From: Methylobacterium mesophilicum
GTDB lineage: Bacteria; Pseudomonadota; Alphaproteobacteria; Rhizobiales; Beijerinckiaceae
Length of the DNA stretch: 64,000 bases
Assembly: GCF_022179445.1 (NCBI RefSeq)
Contig: NZ_BPQU01000022.1
Location: 1-64,000 of the forward strand
Direction: 5' to 3'
The position numbers and the translations under genes were made by a program. Positions 17,112-26,618 of this stretch are shown here, one piece after another (within the stretch, counting starts at the first letter, position 1; every line of letters begins with the position of its first letter). Below the pieces are notes generated by a model that worked only from the letters and a program-made list of their open reading frames with translations, was not told the DNA's origin and ran no database searches.

Positions 17112-18632
17112 ATGCTCGGCCTCGGCATCCTCTCCGGCCTGCTGATCGTCCCGCTCTGCGGCGCGGCCTTCATCCTCACCCTGAAGGGCGACGAGGACTC
17201 GGTCGCGCGCAACACCCGCTGGGCCGCGCTCGCCACCACGATCGTCACCTTCGTGCTCTCCCTGGTGGCCTGGGGCCGCTACGACGCCACGTCGTCGAGC
17301 TTCCAGCTCGTCGAGTCGCATCCGTGGCTCGCCGAGACGATCCGGTTCAAGCTGGGCGTCGACGGCTTCTCGATGCCGCTGATCCTGCTCACCACGTTCC
17401 TGATGCCGTTCTGCATCGGCGCGTCGTGGACCTCGATCCACGTCCGGGTGAAGGAATACTTCGTCGCGTTCCTCGTCCTCGAGACGACGATGATCGGCGT
17501 GTTCGCCTCCCTCGACCTGGTGCTGTTCTACCTGTTCTTCGAGGCCGGCCTGATCCCGATGTTCCTGATCATCGGGATCTGGGGCGGCCAGCGCCGGATC
17601 TACGCCAGCTTCAAGTTCTTCCTCTACACCCTGCTCGGCTCGGTGCTGATGCTGCTCGCCGTGATGGCGATGTACTGGCAGGCCGGCACCACCGACATCC
17701 CGACCCTGCTGCAGTACCGCTTCCCGGCGAACATGCAGACCTGGCTGTGGCTGGCCTTCTTCGCCTCGTTCGCGGTGAAGATGCCGATGTGGCCGGTCCA
17801 TACCTGGCTGCCCGATGCCCACGTCGAGGCGCCCACGGCCGGCTCGGTGATCCTGGCAGGCATCCTGCTGAAGATGGGCGGCTACGGCTTCATCCGGATC
17901 TCCCTGCCGATGCTGCCGGTGGCGAGCCACGACTTCGCCCCCCTGGTCTTCGCCCTCTCGGTGATCGCGATCATCTTCACGTCGCTCACCGCGCTGATGC
18001 AGACCGACATCAAGAAGCTGATCGCCTACTCGTCGGTGGCCCATATGGGCTTCGTGACGCTCGGGCTGTTCACCCTGAACGAGCAGGGCATCCAGGGCGC
18101 CCTGTTCCTGATGATCTCGCACGGCATCGTGGCGGCGGCGCTCTTCCTCTGCGTCGGCGTGGTCTACGACCGGATGCACACCCGCGAGATCGCGGCCTAT
18201 GGCGGCCTGGTGAAGCGGATGCCGCTCTACGCGGTGGCCATGATGGTGTTCACCATGGCCAATGTCGGCCTGCCCGGCACCTCCGGCTTCGTCGGCGAGT
18301 TCCTGTCGATGCTGGGCGCGTTCAAGGCGAACCCGACCGTCGCGTTCTTCTCGACCTTCGGCATCATCCTGTCGGCGGCCTACGCCCTGTGGCTGTTCGC
18401 CCGGGTGATCTACGGCAAGCTCGAGAAGCCCAATCTCCAGGGCATCCTCGATCTCGACACCCGCGAGAAGATCATCCTGGCGCCGCTGGTGGTGCTGACG
18501 ATCTATTACGGCGTGCACCCGGCCCCCGTGCTCGACGTCTTCGCGCCCTCCACGGAGGCGCTGATGACCGGCATGAAGGCCGCCCTCGCCAACACCCAGA
18601 CCGCGGCCGCCGCGCTGCCGCTCCCACGCTGA
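17112..18632 (+). CDS. nuoM: NADH-quinone oxidoreductase subunit M
   Basis: The 506-residue antiporter-like subunit has about 14 transmembrane helices. Conserved features include the helix-5 glutamate region LFYLFFEAGLIPMFLIIG and the HTWLPDAHVEAPTAGSVILAG segment. The ATG at 17112 follows the nuoL stop by a single base; a GTG at 17100 overlapping nuoL would add four residues. Confidence 0.97.
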   Translation: MLGLGILSGLLIVPLCGAAFILTLKGDEDSVARNTRWAALATTIVTFVLSLVAWGRYDATSSSFQLVESHPWLAETIRFKLGVDGFSMPLILLTTFLMPFCIGASWTSIHVRVKEYFVAFLVLETTMIGVFASLDLVLFYLFFEAGLIPMFLIIGIWGGQRRIYASFKFFLYTLLGSVLMLLAVMAMYWQAGTTDIPTLLQYRFPANMQTWLWLAFFASFAVKMPMWPVHTWLPDAHVEAPTAGSVILAGILLKMGGYGFIRISLPMLPVASHDFAPLVFALSVIAIIFTSLTALMQTDIKKLIAYSSVAHMGFVTLGLFTLNEQGIQGALFLMISHGIVAAALFLCVGVVYDRMHTREIAAYGGLVKRMPLYAVAMMVFTMANVGLPGTSGFVGEFLSMLGAFKANPTVAFFSTFGIILSAAYALWLFARVIYGKLEKPNLQGILDLDTREKIILAPLVVLTIYYGVHPAPVLDVFAPSTEALMTGMKAALANTQTAAAALPLPR

Positions 18633-18642
18633 GACGGAACAG

Positions 18643-20088
18643 ATGCCCACCGTCCACTCCGTGCTGCCCTCGCTGGCGCCGCTCCTGCCCGAGCTGATCC
18701 TCAGCGTCGGCGTGCTGCTCATGATCCTGTACGGCGCCTGGCGCGGCGACCGGTCCGCCGAGTCTGTCAGCATCGGCGCCCTGGTGCTGCTGCTGTTCGC
18801 CCTGTTCGTGGTCCTCTCGGCGCCGACGCACGGCCGGGTCACCACCCTGTCGGGGGCGTTCGTCTCCGACGCGTTCTCCAAGGTGATGAAGTCGCTGGTG
18901 CTGCTCGGCTCCGCGTCGACGATCCTGCTGGCGCACGACTTCTTCAAGCGCGAGCGGATCGACCGGTTCGAGTTCCCGGTGCTGATCGTGCTCTGCACCA
19001 TCGGCATGATGGTGATGGTCTCGGCCAACGACCTGATCGCGCTCTATCTCGGGCTGGAACTGCAGTCGCTCGCCGCCTACGTGATCGCCGCGTTCCACCG
19101 GGACGACGCCCGCTCCACCGAGGCCGGCCTCAAGTACTTCGTGCTCGGCGCGCTCTCCTCCGGGATGCTGCTCTACGGCGCCTCGCTGATCTACGGCTTC
19201 ACCGGCACGGTCTCGTTCCCCGGCATCGTCTCGGCGCTGAACGAGAATGCGGGCCTGGGCATCGTGCTCGGCATCGTGTTCGTGGCCGCGGGCGTCTGCT
19301 TCAAGATGTCGGCGGTGCCGTTCCACATGTGGACGCCCGACGTGTACGAGGGCTCGCCCACCCCGGTGACCGCCTTCTTCGCCACCGCGCCCAAGATGGC
19401 GGCCGTCTCCATGACGGTGCGGGTGTTCATCGGCGCCATGCCGGACGTGACGGCGATCTGGCAGCAGATCTTCATCTTCGTCTCGGTGGTCTCGATGGCG
19501 CTGGGCTCGTTCGCGGCCATCGGCCAGCGCTCGATCAAGCGCCTGATGGCCTACTCGTCGATCGCCAACATCGGCTACGCGCTGATCGGGCTCGCCTGCG
19601 GCTCCGAGGAGGGGATCAGCGGGCTCGTCACCTACATGATCATCTACCTGGCGATGACTTTGGGGACCTTCGCGATCATCCTGTCGCTCCGGCGCCGGGA
19701 CGTGATGTTCGAGTCGATCGAGGACCTGTCGGGCCTGTCGCGCACCCATCCCTGGCTGGCCTTCTGCCTCGCCGCGATGATGTTCTCGCTGGCCGGCATC
19801 CCGCCGCTGGCCGGGTTCTTCGCCAAGTTCTACGTGTTCGCGGCCGCCATCAAGGCCGGCCTCGTGACCCTGGCGGTGATCGGCGTTGTGACCAGCGTGG
19901 TCGGCGCCTACTACTACCTGCGCCTGGTCAAGATCATGTATTTCGACGAGCCGAAGGAGCCCTACGAGGCGATGGCGCCCGGCCTGCGGGTGGTGCTGGC
20001 CCTGTCGAGCGTGGTCGTGGTGCTGTTCTTCCTGCTTCCCGGACCGCTGGTCGGCGTCGCCGGCCGGGCGGCCCGGTCGCTGTTCTAG
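18643..20088 (+). CDS. nuoN: NADH-quinone oxidoreductase subunit N
   Basis: The 481-residue antiporter-like subunit, with 14 predicted helices, is the last gene of the operon. Conserved elements include LYLGLELQSLAAYVIAAF (with the key glutamate), KYFVLGALSSGMLLYG, and FHMWTPDVYEGSPTPVTAFFAT. It starts 10 bp after nuoM. birA follows 57 bp later on the same strand and may be read through. Confidence 0.97.
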   Translation: MPTVHSVLPSLAPLLPELILSVGVLLMILYGAWRGDRSAESVSIGALVLLLFALFVVLSAPTHGRVTTLSGAFVSDAFSKVMKSLVLLGSASTILLAHDFFKRERIDRFEFPVLIVLCTIGMMVMVSANDLIALYLGLELQSLAAYVIAAFHRDDARSTEAGLKYFVLGALSSGMLLYGASLIYGFTGTVSFPGIVSALNENAGLGIVLGIVFVAAGVCFKMSAVPFHMWTPDVYEGSPTPVTAFFATAPKMAAVSMTVRVFIGAMPDVTAIWQQIFIFVSVVSMALGSFAAIGQRSIKRLMAYSSIANIGYALIGLACGSEEGISGLVTYMIIYLAMTLGTFAIILSLRRRDVMFESIEDLSGLSRTHPWLAFCLAAMMFSLAGIPPLAGFFAKFYVFAAAIKAGLVTLAVIGVVTSVVGAYYYLRLVKIMYFDEPKEPYEAMAPGLRVVLALSSVVVVLFFLLPGPLVGVAGRAARSLF

Positions 20089-20145
20089 GCCCGGCGGCCT
20101 TCCGGCGCTCCCGATGAGAATGCGGCCCGATCAGAAAAGAACGCC

Positions 20146-20949
20146 TTGAGCTACCGTCTCGGGCCCGAGGCGCGCGCCCAGGGCCACCGCCTGCACGTTC
20201 ACGACAGGTTGGATTCGACCAACACGGAGGCCATGGTCCAGGCACGGTCGGGCGAGACCGGTCCGCTCTGGGTGGTGACCCACCGGCAGGACGCGGGCCG
20301 GGGGCGACGCGGAAACGCCTGGGCGTCGCTGCCCGGCAACCTCGCGGCGAGCGTGCTCTGGCCGGTGGCCGGGGTGGCGGCCGAGCACCTGGCCGAACTC
20401 GGCTTCGTCGCCGGCCTCGCCCTGATCGAGGCGCTGGCGGCGACCTGCGGCACCCTGCCGGATACCCGGGGCGCGGCTTGCGCACGATCTCTGGCGTTGA
20501 AGTGGCCGAACGACGTGCTGCTCGGCGGCGGCAAGCTGGCGGGTCTGCTGCTGGAAGCGGAGACGCTGCCGGGGGGGCGCAGGGCCGCGGTGATCGGCTT
20601 CGGCGTCAACGTCGCGGCGGCCCCGGAGGGACTCGGCGCAACGAGCTTGGCCGCGACGGGTTACGCGGGCGGCTCCGAAGCGCTACTGGAACATCTCTCG
20701 GACCGGATGGCCGTGCGAGCACGCGCCTGGGACCGAGGCCGGAATTTCGCTCCCCTGCGCGAGGATTGGCTCGCGCGGGCCGCGGGTCTTGGGTCGGAGA
20801 TCGCGGTGCGCAGCGGCGGACACATCCTGCGGGGCGTGTTCGAGACCATCGACGAGGGGGGGCGGCTCGTGATCCTCGCCCCCGACGGAAAACGGCATAC
20901 CGTGACGGCGGGCGAGGTGCATTTTGGAACGGCCGCGACGGCGGCATGA
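20146..20949 (+). CDS. birA: Biotin--[acetyl-CoA-carboxylase] ligase
   Basis: The 267-residue enzyme activates biotin as biotinyl-AMP and transfers it to biotin carboxyl carrier domains. Motifs in order are DSTNTEA (around residue 24), the adenylate loop QDAGRGRRGNAW, and LKWPNDVLLGGGKLAGLL, which includes the catalytic lysine. There is no N-terminal HTH, so it is a monofunctional BirA that does not repress biotin genes. The start appears to be TTG 20146, the only codon giving the full N terminus. It lies between nuoN and rnj, an arrangement common in Hyphomicrobiales. Confidence 0.93.
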   Translation: MSYRLGPEARAQGHRLHVHDRLDSTNTEAMVQARSGETGPLWVVTHRQDAGRGRRGNAWASLPGNLAASVLWPVAGVAAEHLAELGFVAGLALIEALAATCGTLPDTRGAACARSLALKWPNDVLLGGGKLAGLLLEAETLPGGRRAAVIGFGVNVAAAPEGLGATSLAATGYAGGSEALLEHLSDRMAVRARAWDRGRNFAPLREDWLARAAGLGSEIAVRSGGHILRGVFETIDEGGRLVILAPDGKRHTVTAGEVHFGTAATAA

Positions 20950-20965
20950 CGTTGGACGACGACAG

Positions 20966-22639
20966 ATGGTGATGGGACAGGAGGAGCTGGTCTTCCTGCC
21001 GCTCGGCGGCGTGGGCGAGATCGGGATGAATGCGGCCCTCTACGGGTTCGGTCCGGAGAAGGGCCGGAAGTGGATCATGGTCGATTGCGGCATGGGCTTC
21101 GCCGGCGAAGAGCAGATGCCGGGGATCGACCTGATGTTCCCCGACCTCTCCTTCATCGAGGAGCGGCGGAAGGACCTGCTGGGGATCTTCATCACCCACG
21201 CGCACGAGGACCATATCGGGGCGATCTCGGAGCTGTGGCCGCGCCTCAAGGTGCCGGTCTACGCGACCCGCTTCGCCAAGAACCTGCTGGAGACCCGCCG
21301 CCTCTCGGAGCCCGGCGCCCCGAAGGTGGAGCTGCGCGAGGTGAAGCCCGGCCGCCGGGTGACGGTCGGCCCGTTCGAACTCGAATACGTGCCGGTCTCG
21401 CACTCGATCCCCGAGTCGAACGCCATCGCGATCCGCACCGCCGCGGGCCTCGTGGTCCATACCGGCGACTGGAAGATCGACCCGACCCCCGTGGCCGGCG
21501 AGATCACCTCGCCCGAGGCGTTCACGGCGCTCGGCGACGAGGGCATCCTGGCGCTCGTCTGCGACTCCACCAACGTGGTGCGCGAGGGCTTCTCGCCGAG
21601 CGAGCGGGAGGTCGCCGCCACCCTTAAGACGCTGATCGCGGATTCGCCCCACCGGGTCGCGGTCACGACCTTCGCGTCGAACGTGGCCCGCATCCGGGCC
21701 GTGGCCGAGGCGGCCGTGGCCTGCGGCCGCGAGATCGTGGCGGTCGGCCGGGCCATGGACCGGGTGATCGATGTGGCCCGCGAATGCGGCTACCTCGACG
21801 GCCTGCCCGAGTTCCGCCGCTCGGATTCCTGGAAGAACCTGCCCCGCGAGCGGGTCGTGGCCCTGCTCACCGGCTCGCAGGGCGAGCCGCGGGCGGCGCT
21901 CGCCCGGGTCTCCCGCAAGGACCATCCGGATATCAGCCTGGCTGCCGGCGACCGGGTGATCTTCTCGTCGCGGGCGATCCCCGGCAACGAGCGCGACGTC
22001 GGCTCGATCATCAACGACCTGATCGAGCAGGGCGTCGAGGTGATCACCGACCGGACCGAGCTGGTCCACGTCTCCGGCCACCCGAGGCGGGACGAGATGG
22101 TCGAGATGTACAAGTGGACCCGGCCGGGCACGTCCATTCCGGTCCACGGCGAGGCGCTGCACCTCGACGAGCACGCCCGCTTCGCCCGGGCCCAGGGTGT
22201 CCAGAACGTCGTCAAGGCCCGCAACGGCAGCCTCGTCCGCCTGAGCCCCGGCAAGCCCGAGGTGATCGACCACGTGAAGGCCGGCCGCCTGTTCAAGGAC
22301 GGCAACGTCCTGATCGACGAGAAGGACCGGGCGATCCCCGAGCGGCGCAAGCTCATGCAGGCCGGCCTGGTCTCGGTGGCCATCGCCATCGACGAGGACG
22401 GCGTCGTGCTGGGTGACCCGGCGGTGGACATCATCGGCCTGCCCAATCGCGGCCGCGCCGGCGAGCCCTTGATCGAGACGGTGGTCGATGCGGTCTCGCG
22501 AACCCTCTCGGGGATGTCGCGCGGCAAGCTCAAGGACTCGGAGGGCGTCGAGAAGGCGGTCGACCGGGCCGTGCGCACCGCCGTCAACGAGGTCTGGGGC
22601 AAGAAGCCGGCCTGCCACGTGCAGGTGGTGGAAGTCTGA
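20966..22639 (+). CDS. rnj: Ribonuclease J
   Basis: The 557-residue metallo-beta-lactamase/beta-CASP RNase is expected to act as 5'-3' exonuclease and endonuclease in rRNA and mRNA processing. The zinc motif HAHEDH spans residues 78-83. Further metal ligands lie in VSHSIPESNA and HTGDWKIDP. The beta-CASP part follows (LVCDSTNV, LLTGSQGEPRAAL, HVSGHPRRDEM), and there is a C-terminal RNase J domain. The ATG at 20966 or the one at 20972 could start it. The gene overlaps no neighbour and lies 16 bp after birA. Confidence 0.95.
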   Translation: MVMGQEELVFLPLGGVGEIGMNAALYGFGPEKGRKWIMVDCGMGFAGEEQMPGIDLMFPDLSFIEERRKDLLGIFITHAHEDHIGAISELWPRLKVPVYATRFAKNLLETRRLSEPGAPKVELREVKPGRRVTVGPFELEYVPVSHSIPESNAIAIRTAAGLVVHTGDWKIDPTPVAGEITSPEAFTALGDEGILALVCDSTNVVREGFSPSEREVAATLKTLIADSPHRVAVTTFASNVARIRAVAEAAVACGREIVAVGRAMDRVIDVARECGYLDGLPEFRRSDSWKNLPRERVVALLTGSQGEPRAALARVSRKDHPDISLAAGDRVIFSSRAIPGNERDVGSIINDLIEQGVEVITDRTELVHVSGHPRRDEMVEMYKWTRPGTSIPVHGEALHLDEHARFARAQGVQNVVKARNGSLVRLSPGKPEVIDHVKAGRLFKDGNVLIDEKDRAIPERRKLMQAGLVSVAIAIDEDGVVLGDPAVDIIGLPNRGRAGEPLIETVVDAVSRTLSGMSRGKLKDSEGVEKAVDRAVRTAVNEVWGKKPACHVQVVEV

Positions 22640-22643
22640 GCGG

Positions 22644-22739
22644 TCATCCCGAAAGGCCGGTTCCGGCTTTCGGAAAACGATGACGCGCAACCAAAGACCG
22701 AGCGCATCGTCCGGGTTCTGATATCCAGGACGACGCGCT
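22644..22739. repeat. Palindromic repeat, family C copy 2, with adjacent hairpin
   Basis: Starting 5 bp after the rnj stop, TCATC (22644-22648) and GATGA (22679-22683) enclose a GAAAGGCCGG / CCGGCTTTC stem. The CATCCCGAAAGG core is shared with the nuoI-nuoJ element. A second inverted repeat follows, GCGCATCGTCC pairing with GGACGACGCGC around 22703-22738. The pair could terminate the rnj transcript. Confidence 0.65.
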
Positions 22740-22786
22740 AGGATAAAAGAACGAGACGACGGACCACGGCAGGTCCCACCCAATCC

Positions 22787-22903
22787 CCTCATCCTGAGGT
22801 GCCCGGCGATCGGAGATCGCTGGGCCTCGAAGGAGCCCTCCAGCCGGCCGCGCGATCCCTGGAGGTCTCCTTCGAGGTTGCTGCGCAGCACCTCAGGATG
22901 AGG
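22787..22903. repeat. Long palindromic repeat, family A copy 1
   Basis: Perfect 16-bp terminal arms are present: CCTCATCCTGAGGTGC (22787-22802) and GCACCTCAGGATGAGG (22888-22903). A second, inner inverted repeat has arms CCTCGAAGGAG...CTCCAG and CTGGAGG...CTCCTTCGAGG. The whole 117-bp unit could fold into one long hairpin. Related copies are at 44788 and 45667. No ORF lies inside. Confidence 0.85.
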
Positions 22904-22961
22904 TCGGCATGAGGGAGACGCGGGACCTACCGATCGGAGCGTCAACGGGAGGAACCAAACA

Positions 22962-23366
22962 ATGATCGGTCGGCTCAATCACGTGGCCATCGCCGTGCAG
23001 GATCTCGAGGCGGCCTGCGCCGTGTACCGCGACACCCTGGGCGCGACGATCACGCCGCCCCTGCCGCAGCCCGAGCACGGGGTCACGGTGGTGTTCGTCG
23101 AGCTTCCCAACAGCAAGATCGAGCTGATGGCGCCCCTGGGCGAGGGATCCCCGATCGAGGCCTTCGTGGCCCGCAACCCGGGCGGCGGCGTCCACCATGT
23201 CTGCTACGAGGTCGACGACATCCTGGCCGCCCGCGACCGGCTGAAGGCTCAGGGCGCCCGGGTGCTCGGCACCGGCGAGCCGCGGATCGGCGCCCATGGC
23301 AAGCCGGTCCTGTTCCTGCACCCCAAGGACTTCCTCGGCACCCTCGTCGAGCTGGAGCAGGTGTGA
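22962..23366 (+). CDS. mce: Methylmalonyl-CoA epimerase
   Basis: The 134-residue vicinal-oxygen-chelate fold enzyme interconverts (R)- and (S)-methylmalonyl-CoA. Family signatures are LNHVAIAVQDLEAA (metal His at H7), HGVTVVFVELPNSKIELMAPLG, GGGVHHVCYEVDDI, and KPVLFLHPKDFLGTLVELEQ with the terminal metal glutamate. It would serve propionyl-CoA assimilation and, in methylotrophs, the ethylmalonyl-CoA pathway. Its last bases overlap the start of the DUF1467 gene. Confidence 0.95.
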   Translation: MIGRLNHVAIAVQDLEAACAVYRDTLGATITPPLPQPEHGVTVVFVELPNSKIELMAPLGEGSPIEAFVARNPGGGVHHVCYEVDDILAARDRLKAQGARVLGTGEPRIGAHGKPVLFLHPKDFLGTLVELEQV

Positions 23367-23698
23367 ACCGGATCCTGACCGCGCTGACCCGCTCCACCCC
23401 GGCGACCATGGCCGCCGTCGCGGTGCTGGTGGCCGCCTTCGTGACCGTGGCCGTGAGCCAGTTCCGGCTCACGATCGGCGGGGCGATCGCGCTCTACTTC
23501 GTGGTGTGGTGGACACTGCTCTTCGCGGTCCTGCCCCTGCGCAACCAGCCGGAGACCCGGCCCGGGCACGTGGTGCCGGGCCAGGATCTCGGCGCCCCGG
23601 CCCGTCCCCGGCTGCGCGAGAAGGCGATCTGGACGACGCTGGTGGCCGGCGTCGCCTTCCTCGCCGCCCTGGCCATATTCCCGCTGACGGGGCTGTAG
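23363..23698 (+). CDS. DUF1467 family membrane protein
   Basis: The 111-residue protein has two transmembrane helices (residues about 15-55, then 88-108) separated by a short loop with RNQPETRPGHVVPGQDLGAPA, the characteristic DUF1467 segment. Its GTG start overlaps the mce stop (GTGA), so the two genes are translationally coupled. This mce-DUF1467 pair is widespread in Hyphomicrobiales. The function is unknown. Confidence 0.88.
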   Translation: MNRILTALTRSTPATMAAVAVLVAAFVTVAVSQFRLTIGGAIALYFVVWWTLLFAVLPLRNQPETRPGHVVPGQDLGAPARPRLREKAIWTTLVAGVAFLAALAIFPLTGL

Positions 23699-24231
23699 GG
23701 GGCGCGCCGCGGACGCGGCGACCGGTTCGGCGGCAGAGCGCGTTCCGGCGAACATTTCGAGCGTACGGGCAGCGGCCCCGAACCTCCGGACCTCCCTGTC
23801 CGCCGAGAGGCGGCGACGTCACGCATCGCCTTCCGCGAAGTGCACCCTCGCGGCTCCGGCCTAGGCAGGTCGGAGGCAGCGCGCGCTCGTGCGGGAGAAC
23901 GGACCCGCGCAGATCTCGGCCGGCGCCTGGGTCCCCGCGTCCCGTGTGGCTGGAGCGTCCTGGGCCATGCCCCCGGCTCCGCGGGCGCATGAGGACCAGG
24001 ACACGCGTGCGGACGCGGCACGACGAACGTAGCGACGGACAAAGGCCCGCAAGCACCGGCGGCCGGCGGATCCGGCCACCGGCGTAAAACAACGGTGATC
24101 GGGCAGCACACGCCCTGGGCCGATCCCTCGCCAAGGAATAAAAAAACGTCTACACGGCCGCTCCCCGAACACGCCGACATGACGACGCTTACCTGCCGCG
24201 TATGCAGGACTGAGCCCGGAGAGCCTGAACC
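23699..24231. other. 533-bp intergenic region upstream of thrS
   Basis: No gene is recognised. A 6-bp stem CGCCGC/GCGGCG (23705-23720) directly after the DUF1467 stop could be a terminator, though no T-run follows. The AT-richer stretch around 24135-24155 (AAGGAATAAAAAAACG) is the most promoter-like part and lies about 90 bp before thrS. In the usual gene order other genes follow mce here, so this may be a rearrangement point. Confidence 0.4.
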
Positions 24232-26259
24232 ATGCCGATTCTCACCTTCCCCGACGGCAACACGCGGGAGGTCGCCGCCGGCACCACCGGCCGCAGCGTG
24301 GTCGAGGGCATTGCCAAGTCGCTGGCCAAGCGGACCGTCGCCATGGCGCTCGACGGCACGGTCGCCGACCTCGACGATCCGATCGCCCGGGATGCCCGCA
24401 TCGAGTTCCTGGACCGGACCGACCCGCGCAGCCTTGAGCTGATCCGCCACGATTGCGCGCACGTGCTGGCCGAGGCCGTCCAGAGCCTCTGGCCGGAGAC
24501 GCAGGTGACGATCGGCCCGGTGATCGAGAACGGGTTCTACTACGACTTCTACCGCGAGACCCCGTTCACGCCGGAGGACTTCCCGAAGATCGAGGCGAAG
24601 ATGCGCGAGATCATTTCGCGCGATGCGCCCTTCACCAAGGAAGTCTGGAAACGCGAGGACGTGCGCGCGCTGTTCGAGGGCAAGCAGGAGAAATTCAAGG
24701 TCGAGCTGGTCGACGCGATCCCGCCGGGCGAGGACCTGAAGATCTACCGGCAGGGCGATTGGTTCGACCTGTGCCGCGGCCCGCACATGACCTCGACCGC
24801 CAAGGTCGGCACCGCCTTCAAGCTGATGAAGGTCGCGGGCGCCTACTGGCGGGGCGATTCGAACAACCCGATGCTGACGCGCATCTACGGGACCGCCTGG
24901 GCCGCCCAAGCCGACCTCGACGACTACCTGCACCGCCTCGAGGAGGCCGAGCGCCGCGACCACCGCCGCCTCGGCCGGGAGATGGACCTGTTCCACTTCC
25001 AGGAGGAGGGGCCGGGCGTCGTGTTCTGGCACGCCAAGGGCTGGACGATCTTCCAGGAGCTGATCGCCTACATGCGCCGCCGGCTGCGGGGCGACTACGC
25101 CGAGGTCAACGCCCCGCAGATCCTCGACAAGGCGCTGTGGGAGACCTCCGGTCACTGGGGCTGGTACCGGGAGAACATGTTCGCCGCGCAGTCGGCGGGC
25201 GACGAGGCCGAGGACAAGCGCTGGTTCGCCCTCAAGCCGATGAACTGTCCGGGCCACGTGCAGATCTTCAAGCACGGGTTGAAATCCTACCGGGACCTGC
25301 CCCTGCGGCTCGCCGAGTTCGGCGTGGTCCACCGCTACGAGCCGTCGGGCGCCATGCACGGGCTGATGCGCGTGCGCGGCTTCACGCAGGACGACGCCCA
25401 CGTGTTCTGCACCGAGGACCAGCTCGCCGACGAGTGCCTGAAGATCAACGACCTGATCCTCTCGACCTACGCGGATTTCGGCTTCGACCAGATCGTCGTG
25501 AAGCTCTCGACCCGGCCCGAGAAGCGCGTCGGCTCCGACGCGCTCTGGGACCACGCCGAGGACGTGATGACCCGGGTTCTGACGCAGATCGAGGCGCAGT
25601 CGGCCGGCCGGATCCGCACGGAGGTCAACCCGGGGGAGGGCGCGTTCTACGGGCCGAAATTCGAGTACGTGCTCCGCGACGCCATCGGGCGCGACTGGCA
25701 ATGCGGCACCACCCAGGTGGACTTCAACCTGCCCGAGCGGTTCGGCGCCTTCTACATCGACGCCGACGGCGCCCGGAAGCCGCCCGTGATGGTGCACCGG
25801 GCGATCTGCGGCTCGATGGAGCGCTTCACCGGCATCCTGATCGAGCACTTCGCCGGGCACTTCCCGCTCTGGCTGTCCCCGGTCCAGGTGGTGGTGGCGA
25901 CGATCACGGGCGAGGCCGACGCCTACGCGCATGAGGTGGTGCGCGCCCTGGACCGTGCCGGCCTGCGGGTCGAGGCGGATCTGCGCAACGAGAAGATCAA
26001 CTACAAGGTCCGGGAGCACTCGCTCGCCAAGGTGCCGGTGCTGCTCGCGCTCGGAAAGCGCGAGGCCGAGGAGCGCACGGTCTCGATCCGCCGGCTCGGC
26101 AGCCAGCAGACCCGCTCGCTGCCCCTGACGGAGGCGGTGGCGGCCTTCGTGGCGGAGGCGACCGCCCCGGACCAGCGCCGGGCGCAAGCCGTGGCCGACA
26201 CGGTCCCGACCAGCGACACCGTCCTCGACGGGCATCACGGCGTCCACGCGACGCCCTGA
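24232..26259 (+). CDS. thrS: Threonyl-tRNA synthetase
   Basis: The 675-residue class II synthetase has the full domain set: an N-terminal TGS domain (residues 1-62), the editing domain, the catalytic core and the C-terminal anticodon-binding domain. The core includes zinc ligand C339 in MNCPGHVQIF, motif 2 near FGVVHRYEPSGAMHGLMRVRGFTQDDAH, and motif 3 near VMVHRAICGSMERFTGILIEHF. About 30 C-terminal residues beyond the core are variable. It appears monocistronic. A strong hairpin lies about 75 bp downstream. Confidence 0.97.
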   Translation: MPILTFPDGNTREVAAGTTGRSVVEGIAKSLAKRTVAMALDGTVADLDDPIARDARIEFLDRTDPRSLELIRHDCAHVLAEAVQSLWPETQVTIGPVIENGFYYDFYRETPFTPEDFPKIEAKMREIISRDAPFTKEVWKREDVRALFEGKQEKFKVELVDAIPPGEDLKIYRQGDWFDLCRGPHMTSTAKVGTAFKLMKVAGAYWRGDSNNPMLTRIYGTAWAAQADLDDYLHRLEEAERRDHRRLGREMDLFHFQEEGPGVVFWHAKGWTIFQELIAYMRRRLRGDYAEVNAPQILDKALWETSGHWGWYRENMFAAQSAGDEAEDKRWFALKPMNCPGHVQIFKHGLKSYRDLPLRLAEFGVVHRYEPSGAMHGLMRVRGFTQDDAHVFCTEDQLADECLKINDLILSTYADFGFDQIVVKLSTRPEKRVGSDALWDHAEDVMTRVLTQIEAQSAGRIRTEVNPGEGAFYGPKFEYVLRDAIGRDWQCGTTQVDFNLPERFGAFYIDADGARKPPVMVHRAICGSMERFTGILIEHFAGHFPLWLSPVQVVVATITGEADAYAHEVVRALDRAGLRVEADLRNEKINYKVREHSLAKVPVLLALGKREAEERTVSIRRLGSQQTRSLPLTEAVAAFVAEATAPDQRRAQAVADTVPTSDTVLDGHHGVHATP

Positions 26260-26335
26260 CGTTTGGGGGCGGATGATCGTCGGCCCGCCAAGTTTCGGCC
26301 TGCCAAGTTGAAGCGGTGCAGACGGAAGTCCCCAC

Positions 26336-26366
26336 CGATCCCCGCAGCGGGCACCCGCGGGGATCG
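26336..26366. terminator. Strong hairpin downstream of thrS
   Basis: A perfect 10-bp stem is present: CGATCCCCGC (26336-26345) pairs with GCGGGGATCG (26357-26366) around an 11-base loop. No T-run follows, which is common in high-GC alphaproteobacteria. Its position between thrS and the GGDEF gene suits a transcription end. Confidence 0.55.
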
Positions 26367-26618
26367 ATCGAGGCCTGCGCAGGCTTGCTCGACCGAGCCG
26401 GGCAACTCTAAGTGATCGATGCTGATCGGCCGCAGGCGTCAACGCGTGCGGCTTCCGGAGGGATCGACGCCCCTGTCGCGGAGTTTCGATGCGGATTCCG
26501 TTTCGTCAAGGTAGGCGAAAGGAATCCCATTCTAAGTCGCCCCGGTAGCAGTCTTCGGCGGAGCCTCCGGCCATCGAGCGGGAGCCCGGATCCCGCCGGG
26601 TGCTTGAAGGGGGTCGCC

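Noticed and set aside
23699..24231. T-box or other tRNA-sensing leader before thrS
   Set aside because: No T-box consensus or specifier-type structure was seen, and T-box control of thrS is not expected in alphaproteobacteria.
26412..26618. N-terminal extension of the GGDEF protein
   Set aside because: The frame is open, but the extra residues are not domain-like and ATG 26619 gives a normal PAS start.
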